A stretch of DNA of 64,000 nt from Phyllostachys edulis (lineage: Eukaryota > Streptophyta > Magnoliopsida > Poales > Poaceae): assembly GCA_036346405.1 (NCBI GenBank), contig CM070551.1, positions 60,902,488 through 60,966,487 on the forward strand, read 5' to 3'. Positions 1 through 10,339 of the stretch are shown here, one piece after another. The position numbers and the translations under genes were made by a program. The stretch's first letter is position 1. Every line of letters begins with the position of its first letter. Under the pieces are notes generated by a model. The model saw only the letters and a program-made list of their open reading frames with translations. It did not search any database and had not been told where the DNA came from.

Positions 1-1267
1 TCCCGTATCGGTAACCTTTGAGAAATGTTCCTGCGGACATTCTCTCTCCCGGTTAGATCTATCTACTTTTGTCTGTAGTATTTTCCTCATCAACTTATTT
101 GATTGTACTTTCGTCTGCAGTATTTCTTTCATCAACTCCCTTCGGATATACTTCGTCTGAAGAATTTCCTTCATCAACTCTACTAGGTATAATTAGTTTC
201 ATCTGGAATACTTTCATCTTTCAAGATGTTGCTATATATGTTTATTTTCGTCCGAAATGTTTTCCTTTTATTTGAATATATTTGGATTTGGTTTGTTTTC
301 GCGTATAGATTTCGATGACTCCGAGGAAACTAGATTATTTGAGGAATCACATTCTGATTGCATTTAAGAACAACAACTAAATAAGCAAGGCAAGTTACAT
401 CCTTTGATCATATTTGATCCCAGTATTTCAAATTATTTAAATTCTGTTTTAAATTTTTATTGCATGCGTATTTCTATTCAGTAATTTAAATTCCTGTTTT
501 TAAATTATAGTTATTCCTAATTCCTTTTGTATAGCCAAACTTTGCTACTAAATTAGCCAATCTTTGATACCTTAGTAAAACTCTAGTTGATACAATAGTA
601 TGAGCTAGAATCTGTTTGAAAAACTTTATGCTTAGTCATGCTTAGACCAAAAATATTGAATTTGGGGAAATTTAGCCAAATGCTCAAATATGATTTAGTG
701 GACCATATGGTATTTGTTTTACCATAGGGCTTTTGCAAATGATTTCTGAAAAGTAAAACGAAATGAAAAATTATTTTGGACTTGGGCGAAATGGATGTTC
801 GATGGGTGCAGGTTTATGCACGGGCTCAATCCGGGTTTGGGTTGAGGCTCATGGGTTTTATGGAATGTCGTCTAAGTCAGTTAAGGACTGGTCTTCGAGC
901 GTATTTTGCTATGTCACATCGTACTACCACATGTCCTGAGAATGGGGAGGGGACCTGGCTAACTAATTTGCAATGTTTCACTGTGGTCGTGCCATCTGGT
1001 TGCATGGGTGTCTTCTATGACCTACTTTTATATTCCCACCTAGCACAAGAGGGGGCTCGTTCCGGCGGATTTCCATGCAAAGAAGGTGAAACCTTAGCGA
1101 GGCGGGACTAAGGTGGAATAGCGCATTGTAAAGGCCTTGTCACATGCTCTAGACCGTTTACCTAAGGTAGTGAGCGGTGGTATCGATGGATGCCAAACAA
1201 ACTAGAGAAGTCGTGTCGTGTGGGTAAAGCTGTACAAACTCTGCAGAGTGTAAAACTATTCGAATAG

Positions 1268-1287
1268 CCGTGTCCACGGTCATGGAC
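1268..1287 (+). other. Conserved LTR structural module, family A copy
   Basis: CCGT-GTCC-ACGG followed four bases later by GGAC. CCGT pairs with ACGG, and the GTCC loop can pair with the downstream GGAC. It lies just after the motif CTGCAGAGTGTAAAAC. Equivalent copies lie at 19546, 39415, 48797, 51657 and, on the minus strand, 58755. That it is a structured RNA is inference from paired changes among the copies. Confidence 0.4.
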
Positions 1288-1598
1288 ATGCTAGCAAAGC
1301 CACTCCAAGTTAGATGTTGGTTTTTTTTTCAAAAGACTTGTTAAATGGTTTTGGATTTCTATCCAAATGGGAAATTGGGCGGGAAGCCACGTGATTGGAG
1401 GGTATCCTTCACCACACTTGTGTGAATGTTATCTAACTATAAAACCTGATTTAGAAAATGAATTTTAGTTATAGAATATCTGCCTTGGAACTTAGTACCA
1501 GTATTTAAAGAAAACATCGCTTTATGCAAAATAAACCCTATAAGCCATCCTTTGTTATTCTATCATGCATTATAATCTGTTACTGGGTGTAACTTGCG

Positions 1599-1618
1599 GA
1601 GTACATTCATTTGTACTC
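1599..1618 (+). other. Hairpin upstream of LTR intron acceptor, family A
   Basis: GAGTACA and TGTACTC flank a six-base loop, about 25 bases before the acceptor CAG at 1642-1644. Copies with altered but still paired stems occur at 19932, 39753, 51996 and, on the minus strand, 58372. Confidence 0.45.
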
Positions 1619-1925
1619 ACCTTGCTTAATAAATTGTTGATCAGAGGAAAAGGATTTCGCAACTACTGAAGATCTCGACGACTAGGCCGCTACCCTAGTC
1701 GATTGCTGTGATTAAATTGGGCTCTACTACTTTTACTTAGTCTTCATTGTGTTTATCCTTTGTTGGCTCGAAAAGCCTTTACGGTAATAAAACTCATTTA
1801 TTATTTAATAAATCGTGATATGAATTTATTATCATTTTGTTTAACTGTGTACTCTAGCTACCGATCATGGGACTAGAGTGGAATGCCTGAGGATTTAGGA
1901 GAGTTAATCCGAGGTCCTTACAACA

Positions 1926-3190
1926 CCCTCGTTAACAATAGCTTAACTATATCTATCTTGATTAGGCACTCAGAAACTGTCACGTTAATCACAAAAATAA
2001 AAATATATCGTCGTTAATCTAGTAGACCCAAGTTATAATGGCTTAGATTAAAAGAAAGAGTCCAAGTCATGTAAAATAAGAAATAGAAAGACATTTGGAA
2101 TAAAAAATGAAACAAAATTAGCTATTTTATTTTCGTACAAACTTCAAAGTAAAATCCCTACGTAACTGAAATTCAGAATAAAAATTAAATCAAAATTAGC
2201 AGTGGGGTTTGCCTACGAATTCCTACCTAAATAAAAATCCGAATAAAAATAAAATAAATTAGAAATTTAATTTCCATACAATTCCAAATTAAAATCCTAA
2301 AAATATTAAATTCCAATCTAAAATAAAAAACTTGGAACATAAATAATAGGAAATTAGCAATTTGATTTCCATAGGAGTTCCAAATGAAAATCCCTAATTA
2401 TATAATTTTCAAATAATTACTAGCAATCAATTTGTATAGAAATTCAAACCTAAAACTAAAAAAACTCATGTCATATGCAATACAAAATATGTAGACTTTA
2501 AATAAAGAATTAAAACAAAACAAGTGGTTTTATTTTTATACAAATTAGAAAATAATAAAATTCAAAGTAAGAACTAAATTAAAATTAAAATTTATTTTTT
2601 ATTTACAATTAAAATAAGATTTGGCGATTCAAGTTATAACGACTTACAACAAAAGGAAGAGTCCATGTGAAGTAAAATAAAAAATAACTGAAACATGAAA
2701 TAAAAAATAAAATAAAATAAGCAATTTGATTTCCATACGAACTCCAATGCAAAATCCTAAACCGCTCAAATTTGGAATGAAAATTAAATCACCAGTTAGA
2801 TTCGTATATAAATTCTAACCTAAAACTAAAACAAAACTCTATCTCATGTACAATCGAAAAATATGCAAATTCATAATAAAAATTAAAGGAAAATTAGCGA
2901 TTGAATTTTATACAATTTCGAACTAAAATTCTAAAATATTAAATCTGCAATAATATTTAAATGAAAACTATAAATCTGGTTTTAGTGAGAATTAAAATTA
3001 TGAAATGTGCAAATACATAGTATTCAAAACAAAAAAAAATAGCAATTCTAAAGAACTAAAATTGGAATAAAAACTAAATGAAAATTGGTAGTTTGATTAT
3101 GATAATCTCAAAAGTAAAATCCTTAAGTATTTGAAATTTAGAAAAAAAACTAAACGAAAATTAGCAATTGGATTTGTTTATGATTTCCTA
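1926..3190. repeat. AT-rich degenerate tandem repeat
   Basis: A phrase of the type AAATTAGCAATTTGATTTCC, followed by ATACGAACTCCAAA and AAAATCCTAAA, recurs every 100 bp or so across the region with heavy decay. A larger repeat is overlaid on it: CAAGTTATAATGGCTTAGA near 2031 returns as CAAGTTATAACGACTTACA near 2630, about 600 bp later, with matching flanks (AGAGTCCAAGTCATGTAAAA and AGAGTCCATGTGAAGTAAAA). There is no coding potential. I do not recognise the family. Confidence 0.6.
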
Positions 3191-3494
3191 AAGAAGGCAT
3201 CCCTGCATGGATAATCACCACAACATTCAGGCATGCCTCAAGCTGCCAGCTTGCCAATATCCCATTGGATTGATGAGTTAGAAAGAGAAAAAGGGGGAAA
3301 AAGGTAATGCTACACGTCATGCGTCCGAAGCAAGCATTCCGCGTCGAATGCTTCCTCCTTGTTGGACTACAGGGATCCACTGAACCTACTTAATTCAGTC
3401 CCACGTGTTTCAACCTCTACCACATAATAACCTTATCTCATTAGCTCCCACCCGCCTGCATCACAATTCATCTCCTTCTTCTCTCTCCCTACAG
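3191..3494. other. Non-coding stretch before captured gene fragment
   Basis: I see no gene here. The last bases (CTCTCTCCCTACAG, ending at 3494) look like a polypyrimidine tract and 3' splice site, so this may include intron or leader sequence of the host gene fragment that follows. Confidence 0.3.
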
Positions 3495-4055
3495 CTCAGG
3501 CGACACGGCCTTGGCAGGCAGCTACTTCTTGGGCCGCGCTAGCGCCGACACGGCGGAGGAGCCAGAGCCCTTCTCCTTCACTGAGCCTCTCCCGCTGTGG
3601 CCACAAGGTGACATGACGTCCCCCTCTTAGATTTGGCTTTTGCCTCTCTTTTATTATCCTATCCATAATCCACGGGATTGTCTAACGCTTACTCTGAATT
3701 GTTTCCATCAGTGCGGGGGTTGAGTGGTTAATGTTTGTTAATCGGTTGGTTTCCTATTAGCAATTGCCAATTGGTTAATTTATTCGACGTGGCATTGTTG
3801 CAGGTGGTAGATCTGCGTGGGGAATGATTTCGATAGGAGGGGAACTAGAGCTCGCCGTGGCCACCACCTTCCAAAAAATCTGCACCTTATCGTCATCACC
3901 GTCGCCGTGATAAGGGAACAGTGCCACCTTCTATAGTCCGCTCAGCGTGCCCACCGGCTTCTCCCTCGTTAGCCATTACTGCTAGCCCAACCGCCGCCCA
4001 CGAGGAAAGGAAGCCACGATAGAGCGTTGGACGGCAGCCAGAGGACGAGTGGGGG
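3495..4055 (+). pseudogene. Captured DUF946/Vps62-like gene fragment (two exons)
   Basis: Exon-like 3495-3607 encodes a stretch containing EPEPFSFTEPLPLWPQG. A plausible intron runs 3608-3803 (GT to TTGTTGCAG). Exon-like 3804 onward continues with ISIGGELELAVATTFQKIC and then, after a frame change, FYSPLSVPTGFSLVSHYC. This order matches the N-terminal part of the plant DUF946 (Vps62-related) family as I know it: an EPFS..PLP.WPQG motif, an I.IGELE segment, and a P.GF...HYC.PN segment. A TAG follows HYC where the family usually has Gln, and at least one frameshift lies near 3885, so it is non-functional. Because the intron is kept, the capture was of genomic DNA rather than of a processed transcript. 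The flanks are repeat and LTR-like sequence. The family call is by eye and no search was run. Confidence 0.65.
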
Positions 4056-4100
4056 CGACACATGGAGTGCCTACGACGACATCCGGTAGCTAAGGCTGAG

Positions 4101-4600
4101 GCAAGTGAATCGATTATTTGGTTTTTTCTTCGCATCGTTTTGTGTCCTATGGTTAAAAGGCAAGTGCATGGTAGAGCGGTAGACATTGGTTTGTGTGTTA
4201 CTTATTTTTAATATTTGAATTATCATGCTATCTCTATGTTTTATCCATATTTATGCAATGCCAATATGATTATGGTAATATGGTAATGATGGTGATATGA
4301 CGACGACGATGATGATAGAACATGTTAATGGATAATGGAATAAAATTACATTCATCATGTGTACATTCATATCGTGAAAAGAGAAGGACCCATCTCAGGT
4401 GGGTATGTAAGACCTACTTTGGTAGGCATCCACGGGAGTGGAGAGATCTCCTGGCCAATGAGGATGAGCATTTGAGAAGGTGAATGCTGATGGGTGTTCA
4501 CTCAGCTATACTGATATAAGCTATGTGATGAGAAAATGGGCTTGTAGTGTAGAATTGCATTTCACTAATGAAAAGAAAAGATGATTGCCGAGACCCAAAT
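4101..4600 (+). mobile_element. LTR-like segment with GCAAGTG and hairpin cluster
   Basis: GAGGCAAGTGAATC at 4099 resembles the GCAAGT donor of the other LTRs in the window. It is followed by ATGATG-rich sequence (4250-4320) and then by three small hairpins (4388-4441). The same order, on the opposite strand, occurs at 61700 down to 61160 within a minus-strand LTR. I infer a related but truncated LTR. Neither end was found. Confidence 0.35.
4388..4450 (+). other. Cluster of three small hairpins plus a palindrome
   Basis: ACCCA/TGGGT (4388-4404), CCTAC-TTTG-GTAGG (4413-4426) and CCAC-GGGA-GTGG (4430-4441) follow each other directly, then GAGATCTC (4443-4450). The stems are perfect over 4-5 bp. 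Confidence 0.5.
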
Positions 4601-5207
4601 ATGCAAATCTAGACCCTCTGTGTATCATACTAGTCCAGGATCATGCTAGTACACACAGTGGCAACATCGATGAAATATCATTCCCTAACCAAAGATAACT
4701 AATAAATAGGCACATAACAATAATTATCAAAGTAACGACATTAAGGTCAAAGCTTAGAATTGATGTCTCAGAAGGCAAATAGCTCAAATAAGCTGCAGCG
4801 GAAGAAAATGGAATAACTTCAGTGAAGCCTATCCATATGCACCTAGGCAATCGATTGAGGTAGCAAAACCTATTCCTCCATGATTCTTGATGTAGACCTT
4901 GTTGACCGATGATGAACTGTTGTAGCCTTCTCAACTGAACACCGTTGTTTATAGCAAGAATGATTACATAGAGTACTCAACAAGTCGCACTATAGAATGC
5001 AATTATAGATGATGGTTTATTCCAAAGGATATGACATCTATGGTTCTTTTGCATAAAAGCAACAGTTGTAGTTGAATATAAATAATAGATTGAAAGCATA
5101 ATTTAAAGCAAATAACAATAATAATTTAACAAGTATTTTCACAGTACTCTCATAATCTGATCAATTTATTTTACACAACCATATGATTTAAATCACATAG
5201 CTGTCCC
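4601..5207. other. No gene recognised
   Basis: The open frames here (for example 4641-4934 minus, 97 residues) have no recognisable domain. I see no repeat ends or structured element. Confidence 0.3.
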
Positions 5208-5380
5208 TAGGGGTGAAAACGGATCGAATACAGACGGATAATGGCTCTACCATATTTTTTTTCATATTTTTTTTCTCGGATGCAGATACGGATACGAATA
5301 CCCCGGATACGAATTATGTCAAATACAAATACAGAGCGAATACGAATCAAAAAAAATACGGTCACGTATATTTTTGAAAC
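5208..5380 (+). mobile_element. hAT-like terminal fragment
   Basis: TAGGGGTGAAAACGGATCG at 5208 has the form of a hAT terminal inverted repeat. It is followed by repeats of the type CGGATACG/GAATACGA, which are common in the subterminal parts of small grass hAT elements. I could not find a matching inverted end before the CACTA element at 6096, so only one end is supported. Confidence 0.4.
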
Positions 5381-6092
5381 ATGATAACCCCTTAAATTGT
5401 ACACCGGAAATTAACGGGAACATATAACTAGTTTATTTGATCCAAACATTCATGAATTGCTCACATTTTCAGTAACCACATATAACGAAATGCATGTGTG
5501 GCCATTCTTTTCACTGTCATATCTCCCATTAGTAAAAACCTATCCTACCCTTTTTACTCCCTAGCCATCCTCAATTATCCCAGCCGAACGCATCCTCCCA
5601 GTCCCTACTGCCATTTCCTCCTACCTTCCACTATCATTTATTCTAAACTGCCATTTTTCTCCCCCAACATAACTTTCCAAAGACATGAGTTAGCTCATCT
5701 CCACTTCTCTCTTTCCAATCTCTACCAAAAATCATAAATCCTCTCATGCATGATATACCATTTTGATTGTCATCGCGGGAGCGTTCCATTTTCGCAATTG
5801 GTTCGCACATGCGAGATGGTTCGGACATTTCAGAAGAAGAAGGAAAGAAGGCGCAGTGGCTGTGGTCGTGACTGGGGGAGGAGGTGCAGCAGCTCCATGC
5901 TGCCAATCCATGCGGCTGAGGCACAGGAGCTCCATGCGGCATGCTTGAAGAAGGAAAGAAGGCGCAGCAGCTCCATGTAGCCGAGGCATAGGGGCGCCAA
6001 AGGTGGCAGCGATATGCGTGGTGGTCGAGGACGCGTCATAACCTGTGGGAAACAAAGCTCATATAACTTAGACAATGATTTTTTGCATCAAC
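5381..6092. other. Non-coding flank of the CACTA element
   Basis: No gene is supported. A 21-bp phrase beginning GAAGAAGGAAAGAAGGCGCA occurs at about 5835 and again near 5945, each time close to CAGCTCCATG, so part of the region is a local duplication. The overlapping open frames in several phases come from this GC-rich repeat. Confidence 0.35.
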
Positions 6093-6095
6093 ATG
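6093..6095. repeat. Target site duplication ATG, left of CACTA-1
   Basis: ATG directly precedes CACTACTAC at 6096 and is repeated at 14727-14729 after the right end. Three-base duplications are characteristic of CACTA elements. Confidence 0.85.
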
Positions 6096-6189
6096 CACTA
6101 CTACGTAAATGCTATCTTCGGCGCTTGATCACGCATTTATTCATCGAAACCGCTCAGATTAAACACAATCTTAGATGGTTTTTGTTTAC

Positions 6190-6460
6190 CCACCGTCTGT
6201 GTTATTCTCCGCACTAAAAACCGTCTGTGAAGAGGTCATATCACAGACGGTTCATGTTTAAAACCGTCTATGAAGTATCACGAGCGGTTCGACCAAAACC
6301 GTCTGTGATATTACTCAATATCACAGACGGTTTTTTGTCAGAACCGTCCGTGATATTTCACAGATGGTTTTAAACATGAACCATCTGTGATATGACCTCT
6401 CCACAGACGTTTTTTTTGTTGAAAACCGTCCGTGATAATTAACTCAGCACAGACGGTGCA
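6190..6460. repeat. CACTA-1 left subterminal array with long hairpin
   Basis: There are about ten copies of ACAGACGG or its complement. The part 6231-6400 is an inverted repeat. The outer arms 6231-6274 and 6357-6400 match at 41 of 44 positions, and the pairing continues inward almost to the centre near 6315. In En/Spm-type elements subterminal repeats bind the element's own DNA-binding protein; that role is inferred here. Confidence 0.8.
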
Positions 6461-6465
6461 GTGTA

Positions 6466-6474
6466 CATATATAG
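6466..6474 (+). promoter_or_regulatory. TATA-like box for the TNP2 unit
   Basis: ACATATATAG lies just downstream of the subterminal array and upstream of a GT donor-like site (GAGGTGAGC, near 6720) and the coding start at 7185. The acceptor TTTCCAG lies near 7160. A spliced 5' leader is inferred. Confidence 0.45.
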
Positions 6475-7184
6475 CACCCCAATAGAGTCTTTTTGATCTC
6501 CATCTCTGGCGCTATGATAACCGCGGGATATCTCCAAGCCCGGTGAGTCCATCGCCACTCCGTGCCTGGTTTGAGTATCGCCTCACCTCACTAAGCCCGC
6601 TCGTGTGGTCCATTTCAGCTATTGTCGCCGAGGAGCTTGCCACCATCGCCTTTGTTCACCGATCAACGACCAGCCGCCTTGGACCTTCCCCGATTTCATT
6701 GACACCTTCCTCGTGATTGAGGTGAGCTACTGGAGCATAAGCATCCTTTAATTTGAGTAGTTTCAAGCGTTTACACCGAAATCGCTGGTGAAGCCCATGG
6801 CGCCGCCACGGGACATCACCGTCGGTTCGCCTCAGGTGACTTTAGGGCCCCGAGCCACGACTATTAGCAATGCGATGTCACCCTAAGCCCAATTTGAGCT
6901 TCAAATCCTACTGTTTTTAATCATTTAGTTAATAAATTAACGAGTCTATGACATGTGGGACCGCCATAGATTTTATAAATAAAATCATGAAATAAAAAAT
7001 GAGTCACTGACAAGTAGGGCCCACATGTAAGTTAATAAAATCCGAAAAAATGTAAAAATGAAAAAAGCCACATTTAGTTCAGAGAAAAATACGCTTTCTT
7101 TGTTGGAAAGCATAATTAAGCCTCAGAAAATACGCTTTCAAAGTCACCCTTTTATTTATTTCCAGGGTTTTCAATACGAACCGT

Positions 7185-9894
7185 GTGATGGACAGAAGCT
7201 GGATGTACGCTGAGAACTATGTGAGTGAAGAGTACATTAATGGCGTGTGTGCTTTTAGAAGAGCTGTCGAGGAGGATATGTTGAATAAGGGGGCGAAATA
7301 TATGTACTGTCCACGCATTGACTGCGAGAATCTAAAGATGTTTAAGAACCGAGCGCAGATCGAAGCACACTTGATTCGAAGGGGTTTCAAAAAGGGTTAT
7401 ACACGTTGGACTAGTCACGGTGAAGAGCATTATACAAGAAGTCAGCGATATCAATATGCCGCCAGATGATGTCGTTTGTGGTTACAATTCAGATAGGCTG
7501 CATGATGACAATCTAGATCAGATGCTTCATAATGCAGAAGGGAACTGTGATGAGAGGGAGTATGTTCAATTCCGGGGCTTGATGGAGGACTTGGAGAAAT
7601 CTTTGTTCTCGGGCTGCAAGCCGGAATACATAAGGTTGTCATTCGTACTTGAACTGCTGAAATTGAAGGCAAGCAAAGGTTGGTCTGATAAGAGTTTCAC
7701 AGGGCTGTTAGGTCTCTTAGCGGACATGCTTTCGGAGGGAAACGAGTTGCCCAAAACCACCTACAAATCCAAGAAGGTTTTTGTCCATTGGGAATGGAAG
7801 TAGAAAGAATACATGCATGTCCGAACGACTGCATCCTCTACCGTAACGAGTATACAAACATGCATGTATGTCCGGTGTGCAACGCATCCCGATACAAGCA
7901 TAAGAATCAATCAGATGACGACGAGGGAATCAAGGTGAAGAAAGGACCTCCTGCTAAAGTGGCATGGTATCTTCCTATAATTCCCCGTTTGAAGTGGTTT
8001 TTTGCGAACCCAAAGAATGCAAAACTACTGCATTGGCACTCAGAGGAGCGTAAGAATGATGGAAAACTAAGACACCCTGCTGATTCCGCCCAGTGGAGAA
8101 ACATCGATAGGAGGTTTGCAGACTTCGGTGCGAAACCGAGGAATATAAGGTTTAGATTGAGTACAAATGGAATGAATCCTTTCGGTAACATGAGCAGCCG
8201 ACATAGCACTTGGCCCGTGATGCTCTGTATCTACAACCTTCCTCCTTGGTTGTGTATGAAGCGGATGTATATTTTGCTGTCGATACTTATCTAAGGGCCG
8301 AAGCAACCTGGGAATGATATTGATGTGTACCTAGCACTATTGATGGAAGATCTAAAAATACTGTGGATTGAAGGGGTACAGGTATAGGATGCGTACAAAC
8401 GAGAGAACTTCACTTTACATTCCTTGTTGTTCTGCACAATAAATGATTATCTTGCCCTTGCTAATCTGTCGGGCCAGAGTACAAAAGGGGCCAAAGCCTG
8501 TACTCACTGCTTAGATGATACCGAGAGTGTGTGGCTAAATCACTTGCGTAAAACCGTGTACATGCGTCATCGTAGGTTCCTTCGGAGGGCTCACCCATAC
8601 TGCAGGATGAAGAAACAATTCGACAGAGAGAAGGAGGACAGTTCAGCTCTAAGGCATTTAAGCGGAAAAGAGGTTTATGATATGGTTAAGAATTTAGATG
8701 TTGTGCTCGGAAAGGGATGTAAATCGAGGACCCGTAAGAAGAACATGTGGAAGAAGATATCAATATTTTGGTACTTACCTTATTGGGAGCACCTAGAAGT
8801 TCGCCACTACATCGACGTCATGCACGTAGAGAAGAATATCTGTGATAGCTTGATTGGTCTCTTACTGAACATTCGTGACAAAACAAAGGATGGTGTCAAC
8901 GCACGGCTTGACTTGGTTGATATGGACATCAGACCTGAGTTAGCACCAATAAAGACCGATAAAGGACGAACGTACCTTCCCCCTGCTTATTACACTCTGT
9001 CCAAGGCCGAGAGAACTGAACTATGCTGGTGCTTGTATGGTGTGAAAGTTCTGTCCGGTTACTTCGCCAACATGAAGAAACTTGTTTCGATGGAAGATTT
9101 AAAGTTAATTGCATGAAGTCTCATGATTGTCCAGATATGGATGTGTATGCTCAAGCCCATTTCACGGTCTTGCAACACATGGTGAAGTGTTCTCAGATAT
9201 CGAACAAAGACAAGGACGTGCTTGACAGCTTGAATTGAGGCGTCGGATGTTTGGATCACGAGACAACACAATAGACGGTTCAACCAATGGTTGAAGGAGC
9301 GACTCGTAAGGAGCTCGTCAAGTGATATCTTGACATGGTTGGCAAAGGGCCAACATTTACAGCCAGACATGGTGAGGATCTGACATAAATGGGTACACAT
9401 TCTATACGCAGGTTCAGGATATAAAGAGCACTAACCAGAACAGCGGTGTTCGCATAGATGCATTCAGTACCGATGGGCTGAGGAGCTCTTGCTATGGGCA
9501 AATAGAGGAGATATGGGAGTTCGACTACGTGCATTTCAAGATCCTCCTATTTCGGTACCATTGGGTCCATCTCCCACAGGTGAAGGTCGACAAGTACGGC
9601 GTCACTATCGTGGACCTCGAACGTGTCGGATACAAAGACGAACTATTCGTACTGGCTAACCAAGTTGTTCAAGTCTTCTATGTAACCGACCCGGCAAATA
9701 AGACGCGCCATGTAGTTCTTCATGGAAAAAGGAGGATTGTCGGAGTTGAGAATGTAGTGGACGAGGAAGAATACAATCAATTTGACGAGTTGCCCCCTTT
9801 CGGAAATGACATAAGGGTCGAGGAAGAAGAACGTGACGAAACTAGCTACATACGCGTCGATCATCATGAAGGGAAATTTTTAAAGATTAATTGA
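7185..9894 (+). pseudogene. Broken TNP2-type CACTA transposase gene
   Basis: The start at 7185 (MDRSWMY...) begins a transposase-associated domain with YCPRIDC and LIRRGF (to about 7430). The frame shifts near 7430, 7790, 8290 and 9115. The TNP2 core is spread over 7560-9110, with recognisable pieces DLEKSLFSGC, KASKGWSDKSF, CPVCNASRY, PPWLCMKR, YWEHLEVRH and HVEKNI. The DUF4218 region is largely deleted: the frame jumps near 9114-9130 from LKLI to CMKSHDCPD and on to WITRQHNRRF (about 9250). A DUF4216 domain is readable at 9529-9894 (YKDELFVLANQVVQVFYV, DELPPFGNDI). With several frameshifts and a deletion it cannot make a full transposase. The TNP2 family catalyses CACTA excision and insertion. 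Some frameshifts could be consensus errors, but the DUF4218 loss is too large for that. Confidence 0.85.
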
Positions 9895-9896
9895 AC

Positions 9897-10085
9897 AATG
9901 TGTGTATATGTATGTTCTGACGAATGGTTAATTTTAGTTAATTGATTTGTGCTGTGAAATGGATGTGATTGTTTCTGAAATGAATGTGAATTGGATGTCT
10001 ATACATGTACTTGTTGTGTTTTCTGCTCGTTTCAGAGGGCATGGCTAGCATTTCCTGAGGCTAGCCAATAAATAGAACTAGATTA
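9897..10085 (+). repeat. 3' non-coding tail of TNP2 unit (copy 1)
   Basis: GGTTAATTTTAGTTAATTG, the AAATGAATGTGAATTGGATG phrase, TTTCAGAGGGCATGG and GCCAATAAATAGAA all recur in the same order at 14235-14405, after the second gene unit. The two tails are therefore one duplicated sequence. AATAAA near 10070 is a possible polyadenylation signal. Confidence 0.75.
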
Positions 10086-10099
10086 ACCAGTACAAAATA

Positions 10100-10305
10100 A
10101 TATCACAGACGGTTTGTAGATCAAAACGTTTGTGATTCTATATCACTGACGGTTCCTTAGTAAAAACCGTCTGTGATACAATATATCACAAACTGTTGTT
10201 GGTCAGAACCGTCTGTGATACATCACATATCACAGGCGGTTGTTGGTCAGAACCGTCTGTGATACATCACATATCACAGACGTTTCTACTTTAGAATCAT
10301 CTGTG
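10100..10305. repeat. Internal CACTA repeat array between the two genes
   Basis: About eight copies of TCACAGACGG or its complement. A 43-bp phrase starting GTTGTTGGTCAGAACCGTCT is repeated in tandem at about 10196 and 10239. The array is like the terminal arrays, but no CACTA terminus is visible at its edges. A TATA-like TATTTATATT follows at 10317. Confidence 0.75.
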
Positions 10306-10315
10306 ATGTCCATCC

Positions 10316-10326
10316 CTATTTATATT
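10316..10326 (+). promoter_or_regulatory. TATA-like box for the second CACTA-1 gene
   Basis: CTATTTATATTC lies between the internal array and a GC-rich leader (10340-10636). The spacing repeats the array-TATA-leader order upstream of the TNP2 unit. GGTAACC at 10635 is a possible splice donor. Confidence 0.4.
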
Positions 10327-10339
10327 CGGACTCTAGGGT

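Larger units (their letters stand above)
1..1925 (+). mobile_element. 3' part of a Gypsy-type LTR (LTR family A)
   Basis: From about 290 onward this region aligns by eye with 50720-52280, and more distantly with 18580-20220 and 38560-40213, which lie in LTRs with confirmed ends. It has the order seen in those LTRs: a splice-acceptor-like AG at 307-308, a short exon 309-389, a GCAAGT donor at 390, an intron-like stretch with two hairpin modules, and an acceptor at 1642-1644. It ends near 1922-1925 in ..TTACAACA. No primer binding site follows, so this is either a 3' LTR or a solo LTR. The 5' part lies outside the window and the target duplication cannot be checked. The 111-residue open frame at 776-1111 lies in the intron-like part and has no recognisable domain. 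Confidence 0.65.
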
